From [Eubacterium] eligens ATCC 27750 (GTDB lineage Bacteria > Bacillota > Clostridia > Lachnospirales > Lachnospiraceae): a stretch of DNA of 64,000 bases. Under the pieces are notes generated by a model that worked only from the letters and a program-made list of their open reading frames with translations, made no database searches and was not told the origin of the DNA. The DNA lies in assembly GCF_000146185.1 (NCBI RefSeq), contig NC_012780.1, positions 124,001-188,000 on the forward strand, written 5' to 3'. Position 1 is the first letter of the stretch. Each line of letters starts with the position of its first letter. Below are positions 51,905-61,705 of this stretch, piece by piece. The translations under genes and the position numbers were made by a program.

Positions 51905-53231
51905 TTACATTGACATTATGGAAAAAAATCATATGGAAATTCCGTGGCACGACTATACGAATGCCGACAGCAATGCATTAATTGCTAATGCAGACCTTAT
52001 AGAAAAAGCCTCCGTTATCGGTCGTGTAGGTCTGATTATGCTATCATGCGGCACTGGTGCATGGCGTGTCCGTACATCTATGAATAAGCTATCCAAGGAA
52101 CTTGGAGTAACCTGTACCGTGGATGTTGGCCTTATGTCTATTGAATTTAACTGCTTTGATGGTAATGACTGCGTATCACAGTCGTTAAGCATTGCCAATA
52201 CCGGTGTTAATACCTCCAAGCTTTACAGAATGGAACAATTTGTTGACAATTTCCCTAATGAAGAGGCCCACCTTACAGGTGAAATGATTCATAAAAGGCT
52301 TGATGAAATTGAACAGATACATACCCTGTATTCACCGGTAAAGCTTGGACTTGCCGCCGCTCTAGCATGCTGCGGATTCACATTTCTGCTTGGCGGCGGT
52401 CCTATAGAGATGCTTTTCGCATTCATTGCAGCCGGAACAGGTAATCTTATTAGGACAAAGCTTATTAAACATCATTTTACACTATTCATGAATATAGCAG
52501 TTTCTATATCTGCATCATGCCTTATATATGCAATTCTGCTTAAACTTGCTATTCTGATGTTTAATATCCCTTCTGTACATGAAGCCGGATACATATGTTC
52601 CATGCTTTTCATAATACCGGGATTTCCTTTCATCACCAGCGGCATTGACCTTGCAAAGCTCGACCTACGGTCAGGTATTGAAAGGCTGACTTATTCAATA
52701 ATTATTGTACTGGTTGCTACCGTATTTGCATGGATTATGGCTTTGTTACTGCATTTGCAGCCAGAAGAATTTACTACATTACATATTGGAAAAATGTTAC
52801 ATCTGATATTAAGACTTATTGCAAGCTTCTGCGGTGTATTCGGATTCTCTATCATGTTTAACAGTTCTGTTCCGATGGCGGCTATGGCTGCTCTTATTGG
52901 TTGTATCGCCAATACGCTGCGTCTTGAACTTGTTGATTTTACAGGCATGCCTGCCGCTGCTGCCGCATTTATTGGTGCTGCTACTGCCGGATTACTTGCC
53001 TCATTTATTAAAAATTATAATGGATATCCTAGAATATCACTTACAGTTCCTTCCATAGTTATTATGGTACCCGGACTTTACTTATACCGCGCAATATACA
53101 ATTTCGGCATAATGTCCCTGACAGAAGCGGTCTCATGGTTTACATCTGCAATTATGATAATTGTTGCACTTCCGCTCGGACTTATATTTGCCAGAATTAT
53201 TACGGACCGCACATTCCGTTATTGCACTTAG
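51891..53231 (+). CDS. thrE: Threonine/serine exporter ThrE family protein
   Basis: From the ATG at 51891, about 446 residues. Residues 1 to about 120 are the cytosolic hydrolase-like ThrE domain (YTNADSNALIANADLIEKAS, IMLSCGTGAWRVRTSMNKLS), followed by about ten membrane helices including FIIPGFPFITSGIDLAKLDL and the second repeat ending VPGLYLYRAIYNFG. This is the full-length ThrE layout that exports threonine and serine. A longer frame beginning at 51711 runs through the upstream gene and is not used. It is followed by purA after 37 bases. Confidence 0.9.
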   Translation: MPRTNYIDIMEKNHMEIPWHDYTNADSNALIANADLIEKASVIGRVGLIMLSCGTGAWRVRTSMNKLSKELGVTCTVDVGLMSIEFNCFDGNDCVSQSLSIANTGVNTSKLYRMEQFVDNFPNEEAHLTGEMIHKRLDEIEQIHTLYSPVKLGLAAALACCGFTFLLGGGPIEMLFAFIAAGTGNLIRTKLIKHHFTLFMNIAVSISASCLIYAILLKLAILMFNIPSVHEAGYICSMLFIIPGFPFITSGIDLAKLDLRSGIERLTYSIIIVLVATVFAWIMALLLHLQPEEFTTLHIGKMLHLILRLIASFCGVFGFSIMFNSSVPMAAMAALIGCIANTLRLELVDFTGMPAAAAAFIGAATAGLLASFIKNYNGYPRISLTVPSIVIMVPGLYLYRAIYNFGIMSLTEAVSWFTSAIMIIVALPLGLIFARIITDRTFRYCT

Positions 53232-53268
53232 TATTAACTATACATTTATATAAGGAGGAATTATTATT

Positions 53269-54570
53269 ATGCTTACTTCTGTAACAGGTATTAACTGGGG
53301 CGACGAGGGCAAAGGCCGTGTAATTGACCTTCTTGCTGAAAATGCAGATATAGTCGTCAGGTATCAGGGCGGCAATAACGCCGGTCACACTGTTGTAACT
53401 AATCAGGGAAAATTCGTTCTTAATCTTCTGCCATCAGGAATACTTCACTCCGATGTTATATGTATTCTTGGAGACGGCATGGTTGTTGACCTTGAACACC
53501 TTGCCAACGAAATAAAGCAGATTGAAGACAGAGGAATACAGATTAATCCAAAACATTTGAAATTATCTAAAAAAGCTACAATATCTATGCCATGGCACAG
53601 GGTACAGGATGAACTTGAAGAAAACAGACTAGAACGAACCGGCTCTGCTTTCGGTTCTACAAGACGAGGCATAGCATATGCCTACAGTGACAAATACAGA
53701 AAAAAGACTCTGCGTCTTGGTGACCTTCTTCATTTGGATGATACAGCTGTACAGGCAAGACTTACAACTATTCTTGAGTCCAAGAACCTTGAGCTTGCCG
53801 GCTGCTATCATCAGGAGCCAATGTCTTATCCGGCACTTCTTGACTGGTGCAGGGAACAGGCTGAAAAGTTCAGTAAATACATATGCGATACAGGCACATT
53901 TATAGACAAAGCATTATCCTGTGGTAAAAAAGTTATTCTTGAGGCACAGTTAGGTGCATTAAGAGATATTGATTACGGTATCTTCCCTTACACATCAAGT
54001 TCATCAACCATATCAGCCTATGGTCCTATAGGTGCAGGAATCCCTGGAAGACACGCTGACCATGTTGTTGGTGTACTTAAAGCCTATTCTACCTGTGTCG
54101 GTGCAGGACCTTTTGTTGCTGAAAATGCTGTTTCAGAAAAATGGCAGCAAGACTTAAGAGCAGCCGGTGGTGAATTCGGTGCTGCAACAGGCCGTCCTCG
54201 CCGTGTTGGTCCTTTTGATGCAGTCGCAAGCAGATATGGACTCAGATGCCAGCATGCAGACAAAATCGCACTAACCAAGCTTGATGTATTAAGCTCTATG
54301 AAAGAAATTCCTATAATTACAGGCTACAATGACCCAAACGGCTCTCTGGTTGAATTCGACCCAACTGATAACCTTGATTCATGCACTCCTGTTATATACA
54401 AAGTTCCCGGCTGGGAAGAAGATATATCACATTGCAGGACATTTGACGAGCTTCCTGCTAATGCAAAAAATTACATTAAAACAATTGAGGATATGCTTCA
54501 TGCAGAAATCAACTTTATATCTGTCGGTGCTAAGAGAGATGAATATTTATTAAAAGGAGAGTGGCTATGA
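53269..54570 (+). CDS. purA: Adenylosuccinate synthetase
   Basis: 433 residues. [20 protein letters not shown] is the GTP-binding, Asp/His-type start loop (here G-x-x-WGDEGKG), with [28 protein letters not shown] and [19 protein letters not shown], all conserved in PurA. It joins aspartate and IMP using GTP on the path to AMP. The stop overlaps the pyrB start (ATGA). A TAAGGAGG site precedes it. Confidence 0.94.
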   Translation: MLTSVTGINWGDEGKGRVIDLLAENADIVVRYQGGNNAGHTVVTNQGKFVLNLLPSGILHSDVICILGDGMVVDLEHLANEIKQIEDRGIQINPKHLKLSKKATISMPWHRVQDELEENRLERTGSAFGSTRRGIAYAYSDKYRKKTLRLGDLLHLDDTAVQARLTTILESKNLELAGCYHQEPMSYPALLDWCREQAEKFSKYICDTGTFIDKALSCGKKVILEAQLGALRDIDYGIFPYTSSSSTISAYGPIGAGIPGRHADHVVGVLKAYSTCVGAGPFVAENAVSEKWQQDLRAAGGEFGAATGRPRRVGPFDAVASRYGLRCQHADKIALTKLDVLSSMKEIPIITGYNDPNGSLVEFDPTDNLDSCTPVIYKVPGWEEDISHCRTFDELPANAKNYIKTIEDMLHAEINFISVGAKRDEYLLKGEWL

Positions 54571-55523
54571 GACATCTGATAACCCCTATGGATCTTTCCG
54601 TTGAAGAAACTATGAATATATTAGATCTTGCGGAGCGGATATCCATTGGACCACAATTATATAAGCATGTTGCCGATGGCAGACAGCTTGCTACACTTTT
54701 TTACGAACCAAGTACCAGAACCCGTTTATCTTTCGAGTCTGCTATGTTAAGTCTTGGAGGACAGACGCTGGGCTTTTCAAGTGCAGCTCAGTCTAGTGCT
54801 TCCAAAGGTGAAACCGTTGCTGATACTGCAAGAGTTGTAAGCTGCTATGCAGATATAATTGCGATGAGACATCCAAAAGAAGGTGCTCCACTGCAGGCAT
54901 CAATATATTCACGCATTCCTATAATAAACGCAGGAGACGGCGGTCATGCGCACCCTACACAGACACTTATTGATATGATGACTATAAGACAGCGTAAAGG
55001 AAAGCTTAATAACCTGACTATCGGTTTCTGTGGCGACCTGAAATTCGGACGGACGGTACACTCCCTTGTCAGCAGCCTTACTCGTTTCTCTGATAATAAA
55101 TTCTACTTCATATCTCCCGAAGAATTACGGATTCCGGATTATCTGAGAGACGATGTATTAAATCCATCTAATTCAACTTATGAGGAAGTGTCAAGCCTTG
55201 AAGATACTCTTCCTAAACTTGATGTTCTATACATGACAAGAGTACAGAAAGAAAGATTTTTCAATGAAGAAGAATATCTCCGTTTAAAAGATGTCTACAT
55301 TCTTGACGAAGAAAAGTTAAAGCTGGCTGATAAAGATATGCCTGTTCTTCATCCTCTGCCACGAGTCGATGAGATTTCCCTTGATGTCGATGACGATCCA
55401 AGAGCTGCATATTTTGACCAGGTCCAGAATGGTAAATATATAAGAATGGCACTAATCATGGCATTGCTTGGTATTACTGATCCGGTAACCGGCAGAACAG
55501 TTCTTGATACACACAGCCTATAA
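54567..55523 (+). CDS. pyrB: Aspartate carbamoyltransferase catalytic chain
   Basis: From the ATG at 54567, 7 bases after AAAGGAG, 318 residues. [20 protein letters not shown] is the carbamoyl-phosphate loop, with [15 protein letters not shown] and [11 protein letters not shown] completing the active site. It makes carbamoyl-aspartate for pyrimidines. The 4-base overlap with purA couples two enzymes that both consume aspartate. No pyrI regulatory chain follows; a terminator does. Confidence 0.95.
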   Translation: MRHLITPMDLSVEETMNILDLAERISIGPQLYKHVADGRQLATLFYEPSTRTRLSFESAMLSLGGQTLGFSSAAQSSASKGETVADTARVVSCYADIIAMRHPKEGAPLQASIYSRIPIINAGDGGHAHPTQTLIDMMTIRQRKGKLNNLTIGFCGDLKFGRTVHSLVSSLTRFSDNKFYFISPEELRIPDYLRDDVLNPSNSTYEEVSSLEDTLPKLDVLYMTRVQKERFFNEEEYLRLKDVYILDEEKLKLADKDMPVLHPLPRVDEISLDVDDDPRAAYFDQVQNGKYIRMALIMALLGITDPVTGRTVLDTHSL

Positions 55524-55539
55524 CTAAACATTCCATATA

Positions 55540-55584
55540 AAAACTGCCATCCGCTAAACTTAATGTTAAACGGACGGCAGTTTT
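55540..55584 (+). terminator. Terminator after pyrB, usable on both strands
   Basis: AAAACTGCCATCCG and CGGACGGCAGTTTT pair at 13 of 14 positions and are flanked by A- and T-runs. It lies between convergent genes. Confidence 0.85.
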
Positions 55585-55598
55585 ATGTTTTTATATAT

Positions 55599-55992
55599 TT
55601 ATCCCCAGACTTCTTTCGGTTCTGCGTTATGCTCCCCAATCATCTTCTCCATCCACACCATATCGAACCACTGGTTAAACTTATACCCACTGTCATGAAA
55701 ACGACCAACTTCTGAAAATCCCAATCTACTATGGAAGCGGATACTGTCATCATTAAGATACTTGCTTTCCTGTACAGGGCATGCAATATCCGGCATATGC
55801 ATAACCGACAATCTGTCCATTGTCAACTGCCTTGATATATGGATATCTGTCTGAAATATTCACAATTCTTTGTCTGAATTCTTCTACCGAAGGCACATCA
55901 TATTCAAATGTTATCGCTGTATTCTTAACATATGGTGCATATATTTCAAGAAGCTCCTCTGCGTCTTCAATTGTTACATTCTGAATTTCCAT
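55599..55992 (-). pseudogene. GNAT acetyltransferase with internal deletion
   Basis: The N-terminal half reads IEDAEELLEIYAPYVKNTAI and onward to IVGYAYA, as in phosphinothricin-type GNAT acetyltransferases. The C-terminal part (YLNDDSIRFHSRLGFSEVGR, then GYKFNQWFDMVWMEKMIGEH) lies in another frame and also fits that group. The middle of about 50 residues, with the acetyl-CoA-binding R-x-x-G-x-G/A loop, is missing at about 55785-55800. The product should be inactive. The start overlaps the end of the GGDEF/PAS gene by 26 bases. Confidence 0.82.
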
Positions 55993-57744
55993 AATTTTCT
56001 CTCACTGTTTCAAGATTAGTTATCAATGCATATATTACCCTGCCATATCGTCCATTCTCAACAATTCTTCCATGGTCAAACACCTGTATATGCCCGCCAT
56101 CTGCTTTCTGCATATTAAAATGCGTATAACCATTAGTATGTCCTTCATCTATCTGCTTCCATATATCCGCTATAACAGCTTCCCGTTCATCCACTCTAAG
56201 ATATTACGGAAACTTCTTTTTGTATATTCAAGCAGTTCATCCATGTTCTTACAGCCTGCAAATCTGATAAATTCACGGTTTGCAAAAAGAATTTCATCAT
56301 CATTCTTATCTGCTTTGTATATGATAAATGCTCCTGGAAGATTTTCAGAAACATCTTTAAGTGCAAAACCAAGCTGTGTACGAATCTCCATCCTGAGTCC
56401 GTTCTTATATGCCATGCAGCCATTTTTTCCACGAAGTTTCACCTCATAAAGTGCAGTATCAGCACAACGCATGAGCTTTGATGGCTTGTCAGCATGAACC
56501 GGATATTCAGCATATCCAACTGATATAGTGAACTGCTGCTCTTCACCTTCATATTTAAATGAACGTTTTAACTTTGTGAATTCCTCAAGTTTTTCCTTAA
56601 CATCTGCACATGTGCAGTCTGGCAGGAAAATACAGAATTCATCACCACCATTTCGTCCTAAAACCACATTTTTATCAAAAAACTTCTGCATTCCCTCGGA
56701 CAATACCTTAAGTGCCACATCGCCATAAACATGGCCATACATATCATTGATAGTCTTAAAATCATCAATATCAAATTCTACTCCTACACAGTGATTATCC
56801 GGATTCTGCTTAAGATACCTTGTTACTCTTTCATCATATCCATGACGGTTATATATTCCTGTCAAAGCATCTGTTATAGCCAGTTTCTTAAACTTCTTTC
56901 TGTGTTTGTCAAGCACAAGCAGAGCACATGTAAATCCTGTAAGAAGCAGAACAATAATAACTCCGCCTATTCCAGCCGCATACAGATATCTTCTTTCAGA
57001 CTGAGTCTTATATGGCATTATATCAAGCTTCCACTTGCTGTCTCCTATATCAAATGTATATGAAACAGGATTCTTTAACTCTTCTTCCGAGCCATACACT
57101 TCTTCAAATTCAGACCCCCACGGAAAAGCAGTTTTATATAATATATAATTATAACCAAAATCAGAAAGTGCCTTCATTGAATCAGCAAAAATCTCAGGAA
57201 CACGGATTATAACTATTGCAAATCCCCAGAAATCTTCATGTCCGTTTTCTTCAATATATACAGGATTTCTTACAACTATACCATATCCCCCTTGCTTTAA
57301 TTGAAATGGTCCCTGCATTGTAACAACTTTATTATCTCTTCCATAACGGCATATTTCACCACGATCTTTGTCATTTAACAAATCAATCTTTCCCGCATCA
57401 TTGCCTTCCTGAGGATAAATATCTGTCACAACACCATCTGGTGCAATCTGGATACTCTGAACAGAATCTGCCATCATCTCCTCTGCTATCTCACAGAATT
57501 TATTAAGCTGTCCATCTTCACTTATAATTATCTGTCTTAATGAGTCCGAAACGGCTATGCCTTTCATAATATCCGTCTTCATACGCTCTGCATAAGTCAT
57601 TGCGTTAAGATTCGCCATTGTCCTGTTCTGCTTATTCTGCTCGTTATTTATGCTGCATACAATACCTGCCACAGCACTCATTCCGATTATAAATACAACA
57701 AGTGGAATAATAATATTTTTCTTTATAAAATGCATTTCATTCAC
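55967..57744 (-). pseudogene. Membrane GGDEF diguanylate cyclase with PAS domain, frameshifted near the C-terminus
   Basis: The main frame (57744 to 56170) encodes a membrane helix at about 12-32, an extracytoplasmic sensor region, a second helix at about 255-280 (AGIGGVIIVLLLTGFTCALL), a GGDEF domain with intact RNGGDEFCIFLP, and a C-terminal PAS start (PGAFIIYKADKNDDEILFAN). It ends early at EWMNGKLL. A one-base insertion near 56192-56195 would continue as VDEREAVIADIWKQIDEGHT and complete the PAS domain to 55967. GGDEF proteins make cyclic di-GMP. The cyclase domain is whole, so activity may remain. Confidence 0.85.
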
Positions 57745-57803
57745 TCCAAACTGCTGATTTGTAAATATTTATTTATTATATCACTTTAAATTTTATTCCG
57801 CAT

Positions 57804-57832
57804 TAAAAATGACGCAGGAATTTCCTGCGTCA
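57804..57832 (-). terminator. Terminator of the rhamnose operon
   Basis: TGACGCAGGAA and TTCCTGCGTCA form an 11-base perfect stem; the minus strand continues TTTTTAAT. It lies 28 bases past the rhaD stop. Confidence 0.9.
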
Positions 57833-57859
57833 CTGCATATGTCCTTATATGAAACCGCT

Positions 57860-58675
57860 TTATATATTAAGGAAATCTTTTCTATAATCCACCTTAAAGA
57901 ATTCTGCAAGCTTAATCATATCTTCGTCTTTTATTGTATTCTTTCTCTCAAGTCCAGCTGTAAGCATATATATCTGTGCAGCTTTTTCAACAGTTTCAAT
58001 AAGTCCAAATGTCTCATCAAGAGTTTTTCCAGCACCATATATTCCATGCATTGCCCATATAACAAGTCTGAATTCTTTCATTTTTTCTGCTGTTGCCTCG
58101 CCTATTTCATTAGTTCCGCAAAGCATCCATGGGAGAATACCTACACCATCCGGGAACACAACTATACACTCAGTACACATTTCCCAAAGTGTATGCGTAA
58201 ATTTCTTCTCGTCAAGTTCATGAACATAATTCATGGCAAGTGTATTAGTTGGATGTGAATGTATAACAACTCTGTTATCTTTATCAACAGAAAGTCTTGC
58301 CATATGACTCATAAGATGCGCTGGTAATTCGCTTGTGAATTTTCCTCCATCCTTATATCCCCATAATAACTGCGCTGTTGTTCCATCTTCAGCTATTCTT
58401 ATTATTCCAAGATTATTCTCTGGATCTGTCTTTACATTTTTAAAGTACTTACCTGTACCGGTTACTATAAATATTCTGCCAATAAGTGCATCTGCTTTGA
58501 AACCCGTCGGAATCTCTCTTAACACATGATTAATATCAAGATATTGTGCAACTTCTTCTTCATCAAGCATATAGCTGATATTACCACCATTTCTTTCGTC
58601 CCAGCCAAGACGATACATATTAGCTGTAGTATCACACATTTCTTTAACAAAAGGTGCTGTTAATATATCTTTCAT
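57860..58675 (-). CDS. rhaD: Rhamnulose-1-phosphate aldolase
   Basis: 271 residues, class II aldolase fold. NGGNISYMLDEEEVAQYL at the phosphate site, VVIHSHPTNTLAMNYVHELD with two zinc His residues, and VIWAMHGIYGAGKTLDETFG with the third His are RhaD features. It splits L-rhamnulose 1-phosphate into dihydroxyacetone phosphate and L-lactaldehyde. The start shares its base with the rhaA stop region at 58675. It is the last gene of the operon. Confidence 0.94.
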   Translation of the reverse strand: MKDILTAPFVKEMCDTTANMYRLGWDERNGGNISYMLDEEEVAQYLDINHVLREIPTGFKADALIGRIFIVTGTGKYFKNVKTDPENNLGIIRIAEDGTTAQLLWGYKDGGKFTSELPAHLMSHMARLSVDKDNRVVIHSHPTNTLAMNYVHELDEKKFTHTLWEMCTECIVVFPDGVGILPWMLCGTNEIGEATAEKMKEFRLVIWAMHGIYGAGKTLDETFGLIETVEKAAQIYMLTAGLERKNTIKDEDMIKLAEFFKVDYRKDFLNI

Positions 58676-59910
58676 TATCGTGCCTCCAATACTTTCTTTT
58701 CGTAATCCATAACCTCACTGACATAATCAGCTGCCACATTTTCTCTATTAAGATATTCCTGCCATATATCTCCAAATGGCATAATCTTTAATTCTTCCTG
58801 TGCTGCCATAAGTTCTGTGAACCTTCCTTCGTTCTGAAGATTGCGAAGTAATTCTGGCTCTAACAATGCATACAAAAGAGCTTTCTGAACACTTCTCATT
58901 CCGGTTATCCATGCAGATATTCTATTAATTGATGCATCGAAATAGTCAGTTGCTATAAATACCTTGTCAAGCGCATCTGCTCTGACAATTTCTTTAGCAA
59001 TCTCTCTGGTTTCGTCATCATATAAAACTACATGATCGCTGTCCCATCTTACAGGTCTTGTAATATGTAATGCTAAGTGGTCATTGAATAAAAGCATTGA
59101 TGATACCTTATCTGACACAACCTCTGTAGGATGATAGTGTCCATTATCCATAAGTGGGGTTATGCCTGCTCTTGCTACATAATTCATGCAGAATTCAGAC
59201 GAACCAACTGTGTATGATTCAACGCCTATGCCAAATACTTTAGATTCAAGACACACAAACACTTTGCTCTTATCATATGGAATTGAAAGAATTTCATCTA
59301 AAGATTCTTTAAATCTCCTTCTTGGTCCAAGTCTGTCTGCCGGAATATCCTTATAGCCATCCGGAATCCATATGTTCATTACACATGGCTGTCCTGTTTC
59401 ATTAGCAAAATATTCTGATATCTCAATACATCTCTTGCCATGTTCAATCCAGAATTTTCTTACTTCTTCATCTGGTGAGGATAATGTAAGTCCATCTTTA
59501 ACCATTCTATGTGAGAAAAATGTTGGATTAAAATCAATTCCCATATTGTATTTCTTAGCAAATTCAACCCATCTGGTAAAATGTTTTGGTTTAATTGAAT
59601 CCCTGTCTGAACCGTCATCTATAATGGCATAACTGGCATGAAGATTTAGCTTCTTCTTTCCAGGTACAAGTGTCAATACTTTGCTTATATCCTGCATAAG
59701 CTGCTCAGGAGTAGCTGCTCTTCCCGGATAATTTCCAGTAGTCTGTATACCACCTGACAGACTTTCTCTGCTGTCAAAACCAATTACATCATCTCCCTGC
59801 CAGCAATGCATTGATACCGGCACATTCTTTAATCTATCTAATGCAGCCTCAGTATCAACTCCTATACTCTGATATATCTTCCTTGCTGATTCATATCGTT
59901 CATTAGTCAT
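58675..59910 (-). CDS. rhaA: L-rhamnose isomerase
   Basis: From the ATG at 59910 (MTNERYESARKIYQSIGVDT) about 411 residues; an ATG at 59919 lies only 3 bases after AAGGAGG, and family alignment favours the second. VPVSMHCWQGDDVIGFDS, LMDNGHYHPTEVVSDKVSSM and LHITRPVRWDSDHVV carry the substrate and metal-binding residues. It converts L-rhamnose to L-rhamnulose in the cytosol. Length and motifs are standard. Confidence 0.95.
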   Translation of the reverse strand: MTNERYESARKIYQSIGVDTEAALDRLKNVPVSMHCWQGDDVIGFDSRESLSGGIQTTGNYPGRAATPEQLMQDISKVLTLVPGKKKLNLHASYAIIDDGSDRDSIKPKHFTRWVEFAKKYNMGIDFNPTFFSHRMVKDGLTLSSPDEEVRKFWIEHGKRCIEISEYFANETGQPCVMNIWIPDGYKDIPADRLGPRRRFKESLDEILSIPYDKSKVFVCLESKVFGIGVESYTVGSSEFCMNYVARAGITPLMDNGHYHPTEVVSDKVSSMLLFNDHLALHITRPVRWDSDHVVLYDDETREIAKEIVRADALDKVFIATDYFDASINRISAWITGMRSVQKALLYALLEPELLRNLQNEGRFTELMAAQEELKIMPFGDIWQEYLNRENVAADYVSEVMDYEKKVLEAR

Positions 59911-59946
59911 ATATAGCATTATCCTCCTTATATAATCTGAAATTTA

Positions 59947-61359
59947 TTATCTTTTCTGCTCAAATCGTTTAATATCAAAGGAATCTCTTACACACGCTCT
60001 TGCTTCCTTCAAATTCTTAAACACACTATCTGCTATCATCTGCGCCATAATATTTCCAATAGCAGTAGCCTCTGCTGGTCCCGCTACTACTGTTTTCCCA
60101 GTCGAATCAGCCGTAAGCTGATTAAGATATCCAGCATTAGCACCTCCACCTATTACATATATTGCATCATATGTAATGTCCAGATTCTTTTCTATCTGCA
60201 TAACTGTATCTGCATAACTGTCAGCCAGACTCTTATATACAACTGCTGCAATCTCTCCGGCTGTGTCAGGTATAATCAAATCATTATTATTGCAGTATGA
60301 TTTGATTGCCTCTGTCATATTCTCTGGTGCAAGAAAGCATTTATTATTAACATCTATCCTTGATGTTATATAGTCTGTCTCCTCTGCTTCCTTACAAAGC
60401 TCTGCAAATGTATATCTGTCTTCAAATTCATGCCTTACAGATTGTATAATCCAGAGGCCCATAATATTCTTCAAATATCTAAATCTATAATCGTATCCAC
60501 CTTCATTGGTAAAATTACATACCTGGCTTTTCTCATCACATCTTGCCTTTAGAAGTTCTGTCCCCATCAGTGACCATGTTCCAGAACTTAAATACAAAAC
60601 ATTATCTGCTACTGTTGGAACAGCCATAACTGCGGATGCTGTATCATGACTTGCACACATAACAACCCTTGTATTGTATCCAACAATCTTCTTAATACCA
60701 TCAGTTAATTCTCCCAGTATTGTTCCCGGCTGCTTAAGCTCCATAAACATATTTCTGTTGATTCCAAGCATATCAATCAGTTCATAATCCCATTGTTTAG
60801 TTTCCGGATTAACAAGCTGTGTTGATGTTGCATTGGTATATTCCGATGCTTTAACCCCCGTAAGAAGAAACTGAAAATAATCTGGAAGCATAATAAATGT
60901 CTTCGCTTCCTTTAACTGTTCAGGTCTTATAAATTTATCCGACATGAGCTGGTAAATTGTATTAAACTTCTGTTTCTGAATACCTGTTCTCTTATATAAT
61001 TCTTTTTCGGATATCACCTTATAAACTTCTTCATCCATTCCATCTGTACGTTCATCCCTGTATCCATATACATTTCCTATGCATTTGTCATTATCATCAA
61101 GAAGAACATAATCAACAGCCCATGTGTCAATCGACATGCTTACTGGAATTTTCCCGAGTTCTTTACATTTTTTCATTCCTTCAATAATATTGGCAAACAA
61201 GCTGTCAACATCCCATAACTTGTTGCCATTATCATTAATCATGCCATTATCAAAACGATATACCTCTTCTATTGTCATTCTGCCGTTGTCCATGGATGCA
61301 AGAATATGTCTTCCACTTGAAGCCCCAATATCAACGGCAAGGTAATATACCGGTTTCAT
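59947..61359 (-). CDS. rhaB: Rhamnulokinase
   Basis: A 470-residue FGGY-family kinase: YLAVDIGASSGRHILASM at the N-terminus (G-A-S-S-G-R is typical of RhaB), YQLMSD, MCASHDTASAVMAVPTV and the C-terminal ATP loop AIYVIGGGANAGYLNQLTAD. It phosphorylates L-rhamnulose at position 1. It lies between rhaM and rhaA with short gaps. Confidence 0.95.
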   Translation of the reverse strand: MKPVYYLAVDIGASSGRHILASMDNGRMTIEEVYRFDNGMINDNGNKLWDVDSLFANIIEGMKKCKELGKIPVSMSIDTWAVDYVLLDDNDKCIGNVYGYRDERTDGMDEEVYKVISEKELYKRTGIQKQKFNTIYQLMSDKFIRPEQLKEAKTFIMLPDYFQFLLTGVKASEYTNATSTQLVNPETKQWDYELIDMLGINRNMFMELKQPGTILGELTDGIKKIVGYNTRVVMCASHDTASAVMAVPTVADNVLYLSSGTWSLMGTELLKARCDEKSQVCNFTNEGGYDYRFRYLKNIMGLWIIQSVRHEFEDRYTFAELCKEAEETDYITSRIDVNNKCFLAPENMTEAIKSYCNNNDLIIPDTAGEIAAVVYKSLADSYADTVMQIEKNLDITYDAIYVIGGGANAGYLNQLTADSTGKTVVAGPAEATAIGNIMAQMIADSVFKNLKEARACVRDSFDIKRFEQKR

Positions 61360-61390
61360 ACAATCTTACCTCCTGTATTAAATTCATGTA

Positions 61391-61705
61391 TTAATCAAGA
61401 TGAAAAACACACCTTAAATCATCACTCACAGGACTGTCGTCTGGATTAACCCTCATAAGAGGCGCCATATATTTCCACCACTTTCTGTTGATCTCCGTGT
61501 CTGCTGACTGTGCCCACTTTTCTTCATCTTCAATCTCTATATATCCATATAATATGTTAGTTTCATCATCTAGAAATATAGAATAATTATGTCCGCCATA
61601 TTCATGTATCATTGCCTTCATTTCAGGCCATAATTCATTGTGACGCTTTTCATATTCATCAGCACATCCAGCTTTAAGATACATTTTAAATGCTTTTCTT
61701 ATCAT
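61391..61705 (-). CDS. rhaM: L-rhamnose mutarotase
   Basis: 104 residues of the RhaM family: KMYLKAGCADEYEKRHNELWPEM with the catalytic-type His, GGHNYSIFLDDETNILYGYIE and NRKWWKYMAPLM. It interconverts alpha- and beta-L-rhamnose. The start overlaps the GH105 gene end by 20 bases. Confidence 0.94.
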   Translation of the reverse strand: MIRKAFKMYLKAGCADEYEKRHNELWPEMKAMIHEYGGHNYSIFLDDETNILYGYIEIEDEEKWAQSADTEINRKWWKYMAPLMRVNPDDSPVSDDLRCVFHLD

